Of a stretch of 64,000 bases of DNA, positions 13,216 through 21,992 are shown piece by piece; position 1 is the first letter of the stretch; every line of letters begins with the position of its first letter. The stretch is from Arthrobacter sp. KBS0702 (GTDB lineage: Bacteria; Actinomycetota; Actinomycetes; Actinomycetales; Micrococcaceae): contig NZ_CP042172.1 in NCBI RefSeq assembly GCF_005937985.2, forward strand, positions 868,001 through 932,000, given 5' to 3'. The notes under the pieces are model-generated. The model was given only the letters and a program-made list of their open reading frames with translations. It ran no database searches and was not told the DNA's origin. Made by a program: the position numbers and the translations under genes.

Positions 13216-15375
13216 CTACAACGCGACAGCGGCTTCCTGCAGTGCCTCGATGGCCTCGGAGGACTGGGCCACAGCCGCCGCCCGGCGCGCCTCCGGCACC
13301 GGACGGGAGAACAGGTAGCCCTGCAGGGCGTCGCACTCGTGCTCCATCAGATACCGGGCCTGGGTGGGCGTTTCGATGCCCTCCGCCGTCACCCGCAGGC
13401 CCAGGCTGTGCGCCATGTGGATCATCGAGGTCAGGATGGGAAGCCGCTCCTCGCCGGTGTGCAGCATGGAAACGAACGACTTGTCGATCTTCACCGCGTC
13501 CACGGGGAGTTCCTGCAGGCGTCCCAATGAGGAGTAGCCGGTGCCGAAGTCGTCAAGCGCCACCCGGATCCCGGCAGCACGCAGGGTGATCAGCTGCTGG
13601 ATCACGTGGGAGTCGGCGTCGAAGAACACGCTTTCCGTGACCTCGATGACCAGTTGGTGCGGATCGACCCGGCTCCACGCGGCAATGTCCAGCACCCGCT
13701 CGGCAAAGTCCTTGTGCTGCAGCTGCACGCCGGAGACGTTCACGGCGAGGGTCCGGCCGGGATCCTCGGCCAGCCAGGGCTGCAGCTCGGTGCAGCTCTG
13801 CCGGAGCACCTCGGCCCCGATGTCACGGATCAGGCCGCTGCGCTCTGCGGTCTGGATGAAGGCGTCCGGGGCCATCAGTTCCCCGTCGCGTTCCCAGCGG
13901 GCCAGGGCCTCGAACTGCACCACCTCGCGCCGGTTCGTGGAAACCACGGGCTGGTAGAAGACGGTGATCTGACCGAGTTCGACGGCGCGGCGCAGCCCCG
14001 CGGTCAGCTGGGTGCGTTCCAGCAGGGTGGCCAGCATCTCCGGCTGGAAGTGCACGTAGCAGTTTTTGCCGGCCTCCTTGGCGGCGTACATGGCCACGTC
14101 CGCCTGCCGCAGCAGCTCGGAGGAGGACATGCTCTCCGCCCCGCGCGTCGCCACGCCCAGGCTCAGCCCCGGGCGCATCAGGGTCCCCTCGATGGAGACC
14201 GGGGCATTCAGGGTGCCCACGATCCGCTGCGCCACGGCGTCGGAGTCGTTGCAGCCCTCCAGCAGGACCACGAATTCGTCGCCGCCCAGCCGGGCCACGG
14301 TGCCGTGCGGTCCCACGCAGTTCTGCAGCCGGCGGGAAATTTCCACCAGCATCTGGTCTCCGGCGTGGTGGCCCAGGATGTCGTTGACTTCCTTGAAGTC
14401 GTCCAGGTCAAGCAGCAGCACCGCCACCGGGCCCGAGGTCTCCAGCGCTGCCGTGGCGCGTTCGTTGAACAGCATGCGGTTGGCCAGCCCGGTCAGCGGG
14501 TCCTGGAAGGCCAAGGCCTTGAGCTGGTCGGCCTGCTGGGCCAGCTCGTCGAGGGCGCGCCGGGCCTGGTCCTGCGCCATGATCCGCGTGGTCACGTCGC
14601 GGAAGTTCCAGATCCGGCCCACCACTTCGTCCGCGACCTTCTGCGGGCGCGAATACAGTTCCACGGTGCGGCCGTCCTTGAACTCCAGCAGGTCCTGGCT
14701 GTGCAACTCGTGGTTGGCGTACAGCTCGGCAACCTTGGCCTTGAAGGAGTCCGGGTCCAGCAGCTGCTTGGCGATGAACCGGACCAGCGCGGAGGCGTCA
14801 TCCTCCGCCAGGATCTCGCGCGGCATGCCCCACAGCCGCAGGTATTGTTCGTTGACGCCGGTGATCTGGCCGGTGTTGGATACCACGACGATGCCGTCCG
14901 CCGTCGTCTCCAGGGTCGCGTCGAGGAGCGAGACGGCGTGGCGCCGCCCGGCGTCGTCGTCCACGCGGTGGGTGGTCTCCCGTACCGCAACCGCCATCGA
15001 GGTTTTCGCGCGCGTCGTGACCAGGGAACAGGTCAGTTCCAGCGGGATTTCGGTGCCGTTGCGGTGCAGCCCGACGGCGGGAAAGGGCTTGGTGCCGAAG
15101 GTGCCCGCGCGGCCGAGGCGGCTCAGGACCCGTAGGAACCCGCCGCGGTCATCCTCCACCAGGAGGCGGGTGTGCACCAGGCCGACCAGCTGCTCCGAGG
15201 TGTACCCGAACAGGCGTTCGGCGGCCGGGTTGAGGAAGGAGATGGTTCCGTCGGTGTTGAGCAGCAGCAACCCATCGGGGCCCTGCTCAAGCAGGGTCTC
15301 CGCCAGTCCTTGTTCCACGTCGATGCCAGCCCCCAGGCGCTTGATTTCCCATTCCACCGACAGGGCGGTGGTCAT
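13216..15375 (-). CDS. PAS-PAS-GGDEF-EAL protein, copy 2 (c-di-GMP turnover)
   Basis: A 719-residue paralog with two PAS domains. The first (about 20-130, GTISFLNPAAERLFGYTSEQ) resembles the PAS of copy 1. The second (about 145-275, ending LYSRPQKVADEVVGRIWNFR) resembles the PAS of copy 3. GGDEF lies at 364-368 and EAL at 489-491, with DDFGTGYSSLG and KIDKSF intact, so both catalytic sites look functional. The product-inhibition site is lost: the usual RxxD reads GPHG, suggesting weaker feedback inhibition of cyclase activity. No signal peptide or membrane segment is evident. It lies 35 bases downstream of copy 3 and 221 bases upstream of copy 1, all on the minus strand. Confidence 0.93.
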   Translation of the reverse strand: MTTALSVEWEIKRLGAGIDVEQGLAETLLEQGPDGLLLLNTDGTISFLNPAAERLFGYTSEQLVGLVHTRLLVEDDRGGFLRVLSRLGRAGTFGTKPFPAVGLHRNGTEIPLELTCSLVTTRAKTSMAVAVRETTHRVDDDAGRRHAVSLLDATLETTADGIVVVSNTGQITGVNEQYLRLWGMPREILAEDDASALVRFIAKQLLDPDSFKAKVAELYANHELHSQDLLEFKDGRTVELYSRPQKVADEVVGRIWNFRDVTTRIMAQDQARRALDELAQQADQLKALAFQDPLTGLANRMLFNERATAALETSGPVAVLLLDLDDFKEVNDILGHHAGDQMLVEISRRLQNCVGPHGTVARLGGDEFVVLLEGCNDSDAVAQRIVGTLNAPVSIEGTLMRPGLSLGVATRGAESMSSSELLRQADVAMYAAKEAGKNCYVHFQPEMLATLLERTQLTAGLRRAVELGQITVFYQPVVSTNRREVVQFEALARWERDGELMAPDAFIQTAERSGLIRDIGAEVLRQSCTELQPWLAEDPGRTLAVNVSGVQLQHKDFAERVLDIAAWSRVDPHQLVIEVTESVFFDADSHVIQQLITLRAAGIRVALDDFGTGYSSLGRLQELPVDAVKIDKSFVSMLHTGEERLPILTSMIHMAHSLGLRVTAEGIETPTQARYLMEHECDALQGYLFSRPVPEARRAAAVAQSSEAIEALQEAAVAL

Positions 15376-15410
15376 TAAACTTCAAGCATCATAGGGCCAT
15401 GAGACTCAAA

Positions 15411-17198
15411 TCACAGCACCGGTTGCCTTTGGGCGGCAGTGTCGGCGCGCAGCGCGGTGATGGTCTGCGTTGACGCCTGGAGCGCAGCGGGGAGCTCAGA
15501 CGCCGGCTTTGGCTTGGAAAACAGGAAACCCTGAAGGGAATCGCAGCCGCGCCTCATCAGGTATCCCGCCTGCTCCGGGGTCTCGACGCCCTCTGCGGTG
15601 ACGGTCAGGCCCAGGCCGTGGGCCATGTCGATCATGGAGTTGAGGATGGGCAGGCGCTCGTCGCCGGTGCGGATCATGGCGACGAAGGACTGGTCGATCT
15701 TGAGCGTGTCCACGGGCAGGTCCTGGAGCCGCCCCAGCGAGGAGTAGCCGGTGCCGAAGTCGTCCAGCGCCACCCGCACTCCGGCGCTGCGGAGTTGCAG
15801 CAGCTGGCGCTGGACCAGGCAGTCGTCGTCGAAGAAGACACTCTCGGTGACCTCCACCACCAGCTGGTGCGGATCGACGCCGCAGGAGCCGGCGGTGGCG
15901 AACAGCAGCTCAGGGAAGTTGCCGTGCTGCAGCTGCACGCCGGAGACGTTGACGGCGAGCGACCGGGTGGGGTCCTCGGCAAGCCAGGACACGAGCTCGG
16001 TGCAGCCGCGGTGCAGGACCTCGGTGCCGATTTCCACGATCAGGCCGCTGCGTTCGGCGGTGGGGATGAACTGCTGCGGCGGGACCAGGACACCGTCGCG
16101 TTCCCAGCGGGCCAGCGCCTCAACCTTGACCACGGTGCCCAGCCGGGCCGAGACGATCGGCTGGTAATGCACGGTGATCTCCCCGCCGTCGACGGCGGCC
16201 CGCAGCCCGGCCTCGAGGTCGGTGCGTTCGAGCAGGGCCGCCATCATTTCCGGGCGGAAGCGCAGGTAGCGGTTCTTGCCGGCGGCCTTGGCCGCGTACA
16301 TGGCGATGTCCGCGCGGCGGAGCAGCTCGGAGGCGTCGTCTGCGCCTTCGCCGATGGAGGCCAGGCCCAGGCTCAGGCTGGGCCGCAGCATCGTGCCGTC
16401 GAGCCAGACCGGCACCCCCAGGGATTCGACGATCCGCTCGGCGGCGGCGTCGGCGTCGAGCGAACCGACCAGCAGTACCACGAACTCGTCGCCGCCCAGC
16501 CGTGCTACAACGTCGCTGGGCCGGACGCAGGCGCGGAGCCGGCGGCCCACCTCGATCAGCATCTGGTCCCCGGCGTGGTGGCCGTGGACGTCGTTGACTT
16601 CCTTGAAATCGTCCAGGTCCAGCAGAAGGACGTCGACGGCGGTCCCGCAGGGCCCGGCCAGCGCGTGCGCCAGCCGGTCGTTGAAGAGCTGGCGGTTGGA
16701 AAGCCCGGTCAGCGGATCCTGGAATGCGAGCCGCTTCAGCTGGCTGGCCTGCGCCGCGAGATCCGCCATCGCCCGGTTGATCTGGTCCTGGTCGCGCCGG
16801 GCCTGGGTGACGTCGCGGAAGCTCCAGACGCGGCCCACTACCCGGTCTTCAACCTTTTGCGGGCGCGAATAGCGTTCAAAGGTGCGTCCGTCGCGGAAGC
16901 GCAGCACGTCGTGGCTCTCGGCATCCGGGTCCGCGTAGAGGGCGGTGACCTTCTCAACGAAGGCATCGGGATCCACCAGCTGGCCCATCACGGAGCCGAT
17001 CACGGCCTCGTCGTCGCCGGCGTCCACAAGCTCGCGCGGGATGCCCCACATCGAAAGGAACTTGTTGTTCACGGAAGAGATCCGGCCCGCGGCGCTGACC
17101 ACGAGGATGCCGTCTGCGGTGGACTCCAGCGTGGCTGAGAGCAGGGACATGGCTTCGCGGAGCCGGGCGTCCTCTTCGGTGCGCGCTGAAGTGCTCAC
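15411..17198 (-). CDS. PAS-GGDEF-EAL protein, copy 3 (c-di-GMP turnover)
   Basis: A 595-residue paralog with one PAS domain (about 15-150, containing STADGILVVSAAGRISSVNN and RYSRPQKVEDRVVGRVWSFR), a GGDEF domain (235-239) and an EAL domain (360-362). The inhibitory RxxD (RPSD) is present, as are DDFGTGYSSLG and KIDQSF, so both synthesis and hydrolysis of c-di-GMP are plausible. The start is a GTG with only a weak upstream ribosome site; an ATG at codon 17 is an alternative. It is the first of the three paralogs in transcription order, 104 bases after the UDP-glucose dehydrogenase gene, which hints at read-through from the polysaccharide genes. Confidence 0.92.
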   Translation of the reverse strand: MSTSARTEEDARLREAMSLLSATLESTADGILVVSAAGRISSVNNKFLSMWGIPRELVDAGDDEAVIGSVMGQLVDPDAFVEKVTALYADPDAESHDVLRFRDGRTFERYSRPQKVEDRVVGRVWSFRDVTQARRDQDQINRAMADLAAQASQLKRLAFQDPLTGLSNRQLFNDRLAHALAGPCGTAVDVLLLDLDDFKEVNDVHGHHAGDQMLIEVGRRLRACVRPSDVVARLGGDEFVVLLVGSLDADAAAERIVESLGVPVWLDGTMLRPSLSLGLASIGEGADDASELLRRADIAMYAAKAAGKNRYLRFRPEMMAALLERTDLEAGLRAAVDGGEITVHYQPIVSARLGTVVKVEALARWERDGVLVPPQQFIPTAERSGLIVEIGTEVLHRGCTELVSWLAEDPTRSLAVNVSGVQLQHGNFPELLFATAGSCGVDPHQLVVEVTESVFFDDDCLVQRQLLQLRSAGVRVALDDFGTGYSSLGRLQDLPVDTLKIDQSFVAMIRTGDERLPILNSMIDMAHGLGLTVTAEGVETPEQAGYLMRRGCDSLQGFLFSKPKPASELPAALQASTQTITALRADTAAQRQPVL

Positions 17199-17302
17199 CC
17201 GGACACGACCGGATGAATCTGAGACCTACGATGCTGCATGCTGAATCCTCCCCTCAGAAATCATAGGGGGCGCAGCGCGGCCCGGGCGCCACGGCGCGGG
17301 AC

Positions 17303-18712
17303 TCAGCCGGCGGAGGCGGGCCGGCCGGGTGCAGCGGCGGCCTGGCTTGCGGCCTGGCTTGTGGTCCTGGCCTGGGCCTCTGCCCTGCCCAGCCCGCGCA
17401 CGGTCCAGCCCGCCGCCGCCCAGGCTGCGGCGTCGAGTGCGTTCCGGGCGTCCAGCACCGTCCGACGCCGGACCAGGTCCCCGGCCGCCGCAGGCGAGAG
17501 GCCCCGGTAGGCCTCCCATTCGGTCAGCAGCAGCACCAGCTCGGCACCGTCGAGCGCCTGTTCGGTGGAGGCCTCGAAGCGCAGCTGCGGGTAGCGCAAC
17601 CACGCGTTGTTGATCGCGGCCGGGTCAGTGACGGTGACGTGCGCACCGGCGTCCGCCAGTTGCTGCGCCACGTCCAGGGCGGGGGAGTCGCGGATGTCAT
17701 CGGTGTCCGGTTTGAACGCCGCTCCCAGCACGGTCACCCGCCGGCCGCCCAGCTGGCCGCCGCACAGCTCCCGGGCGGCTTCCACCGTGCGGGAGCGCTG
17801 GCCCTGGTTGATGCCGTCCACCGTGGCCATCCAGGCGTCCACCGAGTCCACGCCCAGGGCGGCGGCCTGCACCCGGAGCGAGCGGATGTCCTTGGGCAGG
17901 CAGCCGCCGCCGAAGCCGAGGCCGGCGTGCAGGTAACGGCCGCCGATCCGCGGATCCAAGCCCATCGCTTCGCCCAGCTCCGTCACGTCCGCACCGGAGG
18001 CCTCGCAGAGTTCGGCCATGGCGTTGATGAAGCTCAGTTTGGTGGCCAGGTAGGCGTTCGACGCCGACTTGATCAGTTCCGCCGTCGCGAAGTTGCAGAT
18101 GATCCGGGGGATGCCGGCGCAGATCAGGGGTGCGTACACCGTGTCCAGGGCCGCAGTGACGGCCGCGCCGGCGCTGTCGGGATGACGCGCCGAATCCGCG
18201 CCGCCGGGTACGCCGTACACCAGCCGGTCAGGGACCAGTGAATCCTTGACGGCCGTCCCCTGGCGCAGGAACTCGGGGTTCCAGCCGAGGAGCACATCCG
18301 GCCGTCCGGCCAGCACACCGCGGAGCATGTCCACCGTTCCCACCGGCACGGTGGACTTGCCCACGACGGCGGCGCGCGGCGCCAGGAAGGGCAGCAGCGC
18401 CTGAGTGGCGGCCACCAGGTAGCTGAGGTCGGCGCCGTCGGAAGTCTTTGACTGCGGCGTGCCGACGCAGAGGAAGTGCAGCTCGGCGCCGGCGGTGTCG
18501 GCGAAGTTGGTGGAGAAGGCGAGCCGGCCGTTGGCGCGGCCGTCGCGCAGGAGCTCGTCCAGGCCGGGTTCGTAGAACGGGGCGGTGCCGCGGTCCAGCT
18601 GGGCCACCTTGGCGGCGTCGACGTCGATTCCCACCACCGAGTGCCCCATCGAGGCCAGGGTGGCCGCGTGCACGGCACCGAGGTAGCCGCAGCCGATCAC
18701 GGAAATCTTCAC
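17303..18712 (-). CDS. ugd: UDP-glucose 6-dehydrogenase
   Basis: A 469-residue enzyme that oxidises UDP-glucose to UDP-glucuronate with two NAD+, supplying uronic acid for surface polysaccharide. It opens with the Rossmann motif GCGYLGAVHA, contains GTPQ, EFLRQG and the active-site loop GFGGGCLPKD with the catalytic cysteine, then the C-terminal UDP-binding domain (GAAFKPDTDDIRDSP). The last 30 residues are an Ala/Ser/Gln-rich tail not usual for the family. The GTG start overlaps the stop codon of the upstream glycosyltransferase by 4 bases (GTGA) and is preceded by AGGAG, so the two are translationally coupled. Confidence 0.95.
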   Translation of the reverse strand: MKISVIGCGYLGAVHAATLASMGHSVVGIDVDAAKVAQLDRGTAPFYEPGLDELLRDGRANGRLAFSTNFADTAGAELHFLCVGTPQSKTSDGADLSYLVAATQALLPFLAPRAAVVGKSTVPVGTVDMLRGVLAGRPDVLLGWNPEFLRQGTAVKDSLVPDRLVYGVPGGADSARHPDSAGAAVTAALDTVYAPLICAGIPRIICNFATAELIKSASNAYLATKLSFINAMAELCEASGADVTELGEAMGLDPRIGGRYLHAGLGFGGGCLPKDIRSLRVQAAALGVDSVDAWMATVDGINQGQRSRTVEAARELCGGQLGGRRVTVLGAAFKPDTDDIRDSPALDVAQQLADAGAHVTVTDPAAINNAWLRYPQLRFEASTEQALDGAELVLLLTEWEAYRGLSPAAAGDLVRRRTVLDARNALDAAAWAAAGWTVRGLGRAEAQARTTSQAASQAAAAPGRPASAG

Positions 18713-19887
18713 AGGGTTGCTCCTCTGGTGGGGCTGGGGATGGTTGGGGTGGGGCTGCTAGGGCCGGGGGTGGCGGGTCTGGCCAGGGCCGCCTGGTAAT
18801 GCAGCACCAGTTCCTCGCCCAGCGCGTGCCAGGTCCGGCCCTGGACCGAGGCGTGGGCGGCGGCGGCGAAGGCGCGACGCTTGGCGTCGTCGCCGGTCAG
18901 GTCCGTCACCCGGGCCCGCAGCGCGGCGAGGTCGCCGGGCGGGTAGAGCCAGCCGGTCCGCGAGTTCTCGACGAGGTCCAGTGGGCCGCCGCGGCCCGTG
19001 GCGACCACCGGGACACCGGATGCCATGGCCTCCTGGATGGTCTGGCAGAAGGTCTCGAACTCGCCGGGATGGACAAAGAGATCAAAGGAAGCGACAGCGC
19101 GGGCCAGCTCCTCGCCGCCGAGGAAACCGGTGAACACGGCCTGCGGGAGCGCGGCCTCAAGGGCGTCGCGCTGCGGACCGTCGCCGACGATCACCAGCTT
19201 GGTGCCGGGAACGTCCGCGAGCACCGCCAGATCCTGAACCTGTTTCTCCACCGCGAGCCGGCCCACGTAGCCGATGATGCGCTCGCCGCCGGGGGCAACG
19301 GCGGCCCGCCACGCGGCGTCGCGCTTGGCCGGGCTGAAGCGGGCGGTGTCCACCCCGCGCCGCCACATCTGAACCCGTGGAATGCCGCGGCCCAGGAACT
19401 GGTTCAGCGCGAACGTGGACGGGACCAGGGTGCGCGAGGCGAGCAGGTGGATCTGGTCCACCCGGTTCCAGGCCCAGTTCTCCAGGAACGGGACGCCGTA
19501 CCGGGCCGCGTAGCCGGGGACCTCGGTCTGGTAGATGGCGACGCTGGGGATGCCAAGCTGGTGCGCGGCCTGGGCTGCCCGCCAGCCGAGCACGAACGGT
19601 GAGGCGAGGTGGACGACGTCGGGGGCGTAGTCGGCAAGGATTCGCTTGACCCGGGCCACACCGCCCAACGCCACCCGTACGTTCGTGTAGCCGGCCAAAG
19701 GCACGGAGGGAAGCCGGTGGACCTGAGCGCCGTGAACCTCGCCGGGGACGGCGGTGTCCTGGGTCGACGGCGCGATCACCAGCACCTCGTCCCCGCGGTC
19801 CTGCAGATGCTCCAGGACCCTCAGGATGGAGTGCGTGACCCCGTTCATCTGGGGCAGGAATGATTCGGCGACTAGTGCGATCCTCAC
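18709..19887 (-). CDS. Family 4 glycosyltransferase (mannosyltransferase-like)
   Basis: A 392-residue GT-B glycosyltransferase of family GT4. The N-terminal acceptor domain starts VAESFLPQMNGVTHSI, a pattern seen in actinobacterial GDP-mannose-dependent alpha-mannosyltransferases (MgtA/PimB' type). The C-terminal donor domain has GYVGRLAVEKQV, VIVGDGPQRD and the E-x7-E motif (ETFCQTIQE). The last 25 residues are a Pro/Thr/Ser-rich tail. It probably acts on the inner membrane face in glycolipid, lipoglycan or exopolysaccharide assembly. Overlap with ugd suggests a shared pathway, while manC elsewhere in the window could supply GDP-mannose. GTG start after GGAGG. Donor and acceptor are inferred. 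Confidence 0.88.
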   Translation of the reverse strand: MRIALVAESFLPQMNGVTHSILRVLEHLQDRGDEVLVIAPSTQDTAVPGEVHGAQVHRLPSVPLAGYTNVRVALGGVARVKRILADYAPDVVHLASPFVLGWRAAQAAHQLGIPSVAIYQTEVPGYAARYGVPFLENWAWNRVDQIHLLASRTLVPSTFALNQFLGRGIPRVQMWRRGVDTARFSPAKRDAAWRAAVAPGGERIIGYVGRLAVEKQVQDLAVLADVPGTKLVIVGDGPQRDALEAALPQAVFTGFLGGEELARAVASFDLFVHPGEFETFCQTIQEAMASGVPVVATGRGGPLDLVENSRTGWLYPPGDLAALRARVTDLTGDDAKRRAFAAAAHASVQGRTWHALGEELVLHYQAALARPATPGPSSPTPTIPSPTRGATL

Positions 19888-19997
19888 GCCTCCACCGTGG
19901 CCGCGGCGGCTGACGGCGCGGGGTCACGGGTGTGGCCTGAGGGGGAAGAGTGGGTTAACAGGCGGCGGCCTCAGGCGCCCTCCAGCCCGTTGGCGCC

Positions 19998-20053
19998 CAT
20001 TTGCCAGAGACGGCCGCTCAGACGGGCCTCGGAGCGGCCATCTCCGGCAAATG
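19998..20053. repeat. Long imperfect inverted repeat (21-bp arms)
   Basis: Arms 19998-20018 and 20033-20053 match at 19 of 21 positions, outer ends CATTTGCC and GGCAAATG, with a 14-base loop. It lies in the 210-base gap between the NfeD-like gene end and the glycosyltransferase start. No T-run follows on either strand. It could end the flotillin transcript or be a dispersed palindromic element. Confidence 0.75.
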
Positions 20054-20097
20054 GACGCGGGGATCGACCCGCCCTTGCCTCCGGGCGCCCGGCAGCG

Positions 20098-20346
20098 TTA
20101 GCCGAGGCCGTCGTGCCGGAGCACGTCCGGGAGTTCGTCCACATAGACCGTCTGGGGCGGTTCGAAGTAGATCACCAGCACCTCGTCCCCGACGGCGAAG
20201 ACGCTCGTTTTGTCGAAAGGGTGGGCGTGGAACGCGCTCGTGCCGCCACGGAAGGGCAGCATGACCTCTCCGATGGTGCCAGGCCCCACCCGTCCCGTGA
20301 CCCGGCCGATCCTGCCAGTGAGGCTGCGGTCGACGTTCCTAGGCAT
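20098..20346 (-). CDS. Small NfeD-like (OB-fold) protein, flotillin partner
   Basis: An 82-residue protein without a membrane segment. It contains GRIGRVTGRVGPGTIGEVML and GDEVLVIYFEPPQTVYV, a beta-rich pattern like the OB-fold domain at the end of NfeD proteins, in which G..G.V.....P.G.V....A.G..i..G..V.V is typical. NfeD proteins are habitually encoded next to flotillins and are thought to act with them at membrane microdomains. Here the gene overlaps the flotillin stop by 8 bases, supporting coupling. The membrane-anchored N-terminal half of classic NfeD is absent. The family call is tentative; the gene itself is well supported by overlap and codon pattern. Confidence 0.65.
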   Translation of the reverse strand: MPRNVDRSLTGRIGRVTGRVGPGTIGEVMLPFRGGTSAFHAHPFDKTSVFAVGDEVLVIYFEPPQTVYVDELPDVLRHDGLG

Positions 20347-21775
20347 CCGGAGCTTTCGGCGGTTGTTTGGCTGCCTGCCGGCCGTCCTTCAGTGCCGTCC
20401 GCAGCGCGGGCAGGTAGTCGCCCACCTGGGCCAGGATGCCGCCGATCATCCGGTTGATGCCTTCCCCGCCGTTGAGGACGGTGAGCTGCCCGACGTGGGC
20501 GAAAGGCTCGGCGGCCGCCGCAATGATGGCGGGCATGTTTTCGGCCAGTTGCTGTGAGATGACCGCGTCCTGGTTGGTGCCGAGCGCTTCGCCGCGGGCC
20601 TTGATGCCTTCCGCTTCGGCCAGCGCCTTGGCCTGGATCGACGACGCCGTGGCGTCACCGCGGGCTTTTGTGGCGGCAGCTTCCGCTTCGCCGGTGACGC
20701 GGGTGGCCCCGGCTGCGGCCGCGGCTGCCGTGGCGTTGGCCTGCGCCTGGAGCTCGGTGCGCCGGGCGTTGACCTGGGCCTCAAGCTCGGTCCGGCGGGC
20801 CAGCGCCTCGGCCGCGCTGATGTCGGCGGATTTCTGGCCCTCGGCCTCGGTGCGCTTGGCGTAGGCCTTGGCGTCCGCGGGTTTCCGGATGGTGGTCTGG
20901 AGTTTTTGTTCCTCGCGGTCCGCTTCGAGCTTGGCGACTTCGGTTTCCTGCACCACCACCTGCTGGCGCGCGGTCGCCTCCGCCAGCGGGCCGGCCTGGG
21001 CGGCGTTGGCACGGGCGCGTTCGGCGTTGGCCTGGGCCTCCGACTGCTTGATCGCGGACAGGCTCTGCGCGTCGGCGATTTGCGCGGCCGCCTCCGCCTC
21101 CCGCTCGGCCGCCTCCCGGTTGCGGGTGGCTTCGGCGATCCGGGCTTCCATCTTGACCTGCGCGATGTGCGGCTTGGCGATGTTCTGGATGTAGCCCGTG
21201 GGATCCTGGAGGTCCTTGATCTGGAGTGAGTCGACCACCAGGCCCAGCTTCTCCATCTCCACCCCGCTGGCGCTGCGGACCTGTGAGCCGAGTTTGTCGC
21301 GCTCGCGGATGATTTCCTCCACGGTCATGCTGCCGATGATGGACCGCAGGTGCCCCTCGAAGACGTTGTAGACCTGGCTCTGCATCTTGGGCTGTTGGCC
21401 GAGGAACCGGCGCGCGGCATTGGCGATGAAGGGCGGGGCATCCCCGATCTTGTAGATCACCACGCCCTCGACAATCACCTGGATGCCCTGGGACGTCACG
21501 CAGGAGACCTTGAGCTCGGTCTCGTTCAGGGTCAGGGACAGGGTCCGCACGGTCTGCAGGCCGGGGAACACCAGCGCCCCCTTGCCGGTGACGATTTTGA
21601 AGTCCATGCCGTCCCTGGTCTCCAGGGTGCCGCGGGTCAGGCCGGAGATGATCAGCGCCTCGTTCGGCTCGGCCACCTTCCACATCAGCTTGATCGCCAC
21701 CCAGACGACGGCGACGACGAGGAGCGCCCCGGCGAGGATCGCGAGGAACGGGATAAAGGTTGAGAAGTCCGGCAT
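20339..21775 (-). CDS. Flotillin-like SPFH-domain membrane protein
   Basis: A 478-residue flotillin-type protein. An N-terminal membrane segment (about 10-32) is followed by an SPFH/band-7 domain (about 35-210) and a long Ala/Glu/Gln-rich coiled coil (about 215-415) with repeats such as AEATARQQ and TELQAQANA. The C-terminus is like FloT/YuaG. Flotillins organise membrane microdomains and influence secretion, envelope stress responses and fluidity. The ATG is preceded by AAAGG. It forms a two-gene unit with the NfeD-like gene downstream. The protein would face the cytoplasm. Confidence 0.92.
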   Translation of the reverse strand: MPDFSTFIPFLAILAGALLVVAVVWVAIKLMWKVAEPNEALIISGLTRGTLETRDGMDFKIVTGKGALVFPGLQTVRTLSLTLNETELKVSCVTSQGIQVIVEGVVIYKIGDAPPFIANAARRFLGQQPKMQSQVYNVFEGHLRSIIGSMTVEEIIRERDKLGSQVRSASGVEMEKLGLVVDSLQIKDLQDPTGYIQNIAKPHIAQVKMEARIAEATRNREAAEREAEAAAQIADAQSLSAIKQSEAQANAERARANAAQAGPLAEATARQQVVVQETEVAKLEADREEQKLQTTIRKPADAKAYAKRTEAEGQKSADISAAEALARRTELEAQVNARRTELQAQANATAAAAAAGATRVTGEAEAAATKARGDATASSIQAKALAEAEGIKARGEALGTNQDAVISQQLAENMPAIIAAAAEPFAHVGQLTVLNGGEGINRMIGGILAQVGDYLPALRTALKDGRQAAKQPPKAPDA

Positions 21776-21869
21776 GGAAAACCTTTCAGGTCGGTGAGTC
21801 AGGCCAGTCTGGGGTTCCGCCGTCGAATAAGTCCAGCATTTGGCGCAAAGCCCTGCCCGCGGACGCGGG

Positions 21870-21924
21870 GAAAAAGAGAAAGCTGGTGCGGACGCCTGAG
21901 TTACCTCGCAGCGTCCGCACCAGC
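21870..21924 (-). terminator. Intrinsic terminator after the DUF4383 gene
   Basis: A perfect 14-bp stem (GCTGGTGCGGACGC at 21882-21895 and its complement at 21911-21924), followed on the minus strand by a T-rich stretch (the A-rich 21871-21880). It lies 69 bases after the DUF4383 stop codon. Confidence 0.85.
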
Positions 21925-21992
21925 AGGTAGTACGAATTATTGGATTGCTATGAAACGGTCCTCATTCGCGGCTCCCTTTTCCCGGTGTTCGC

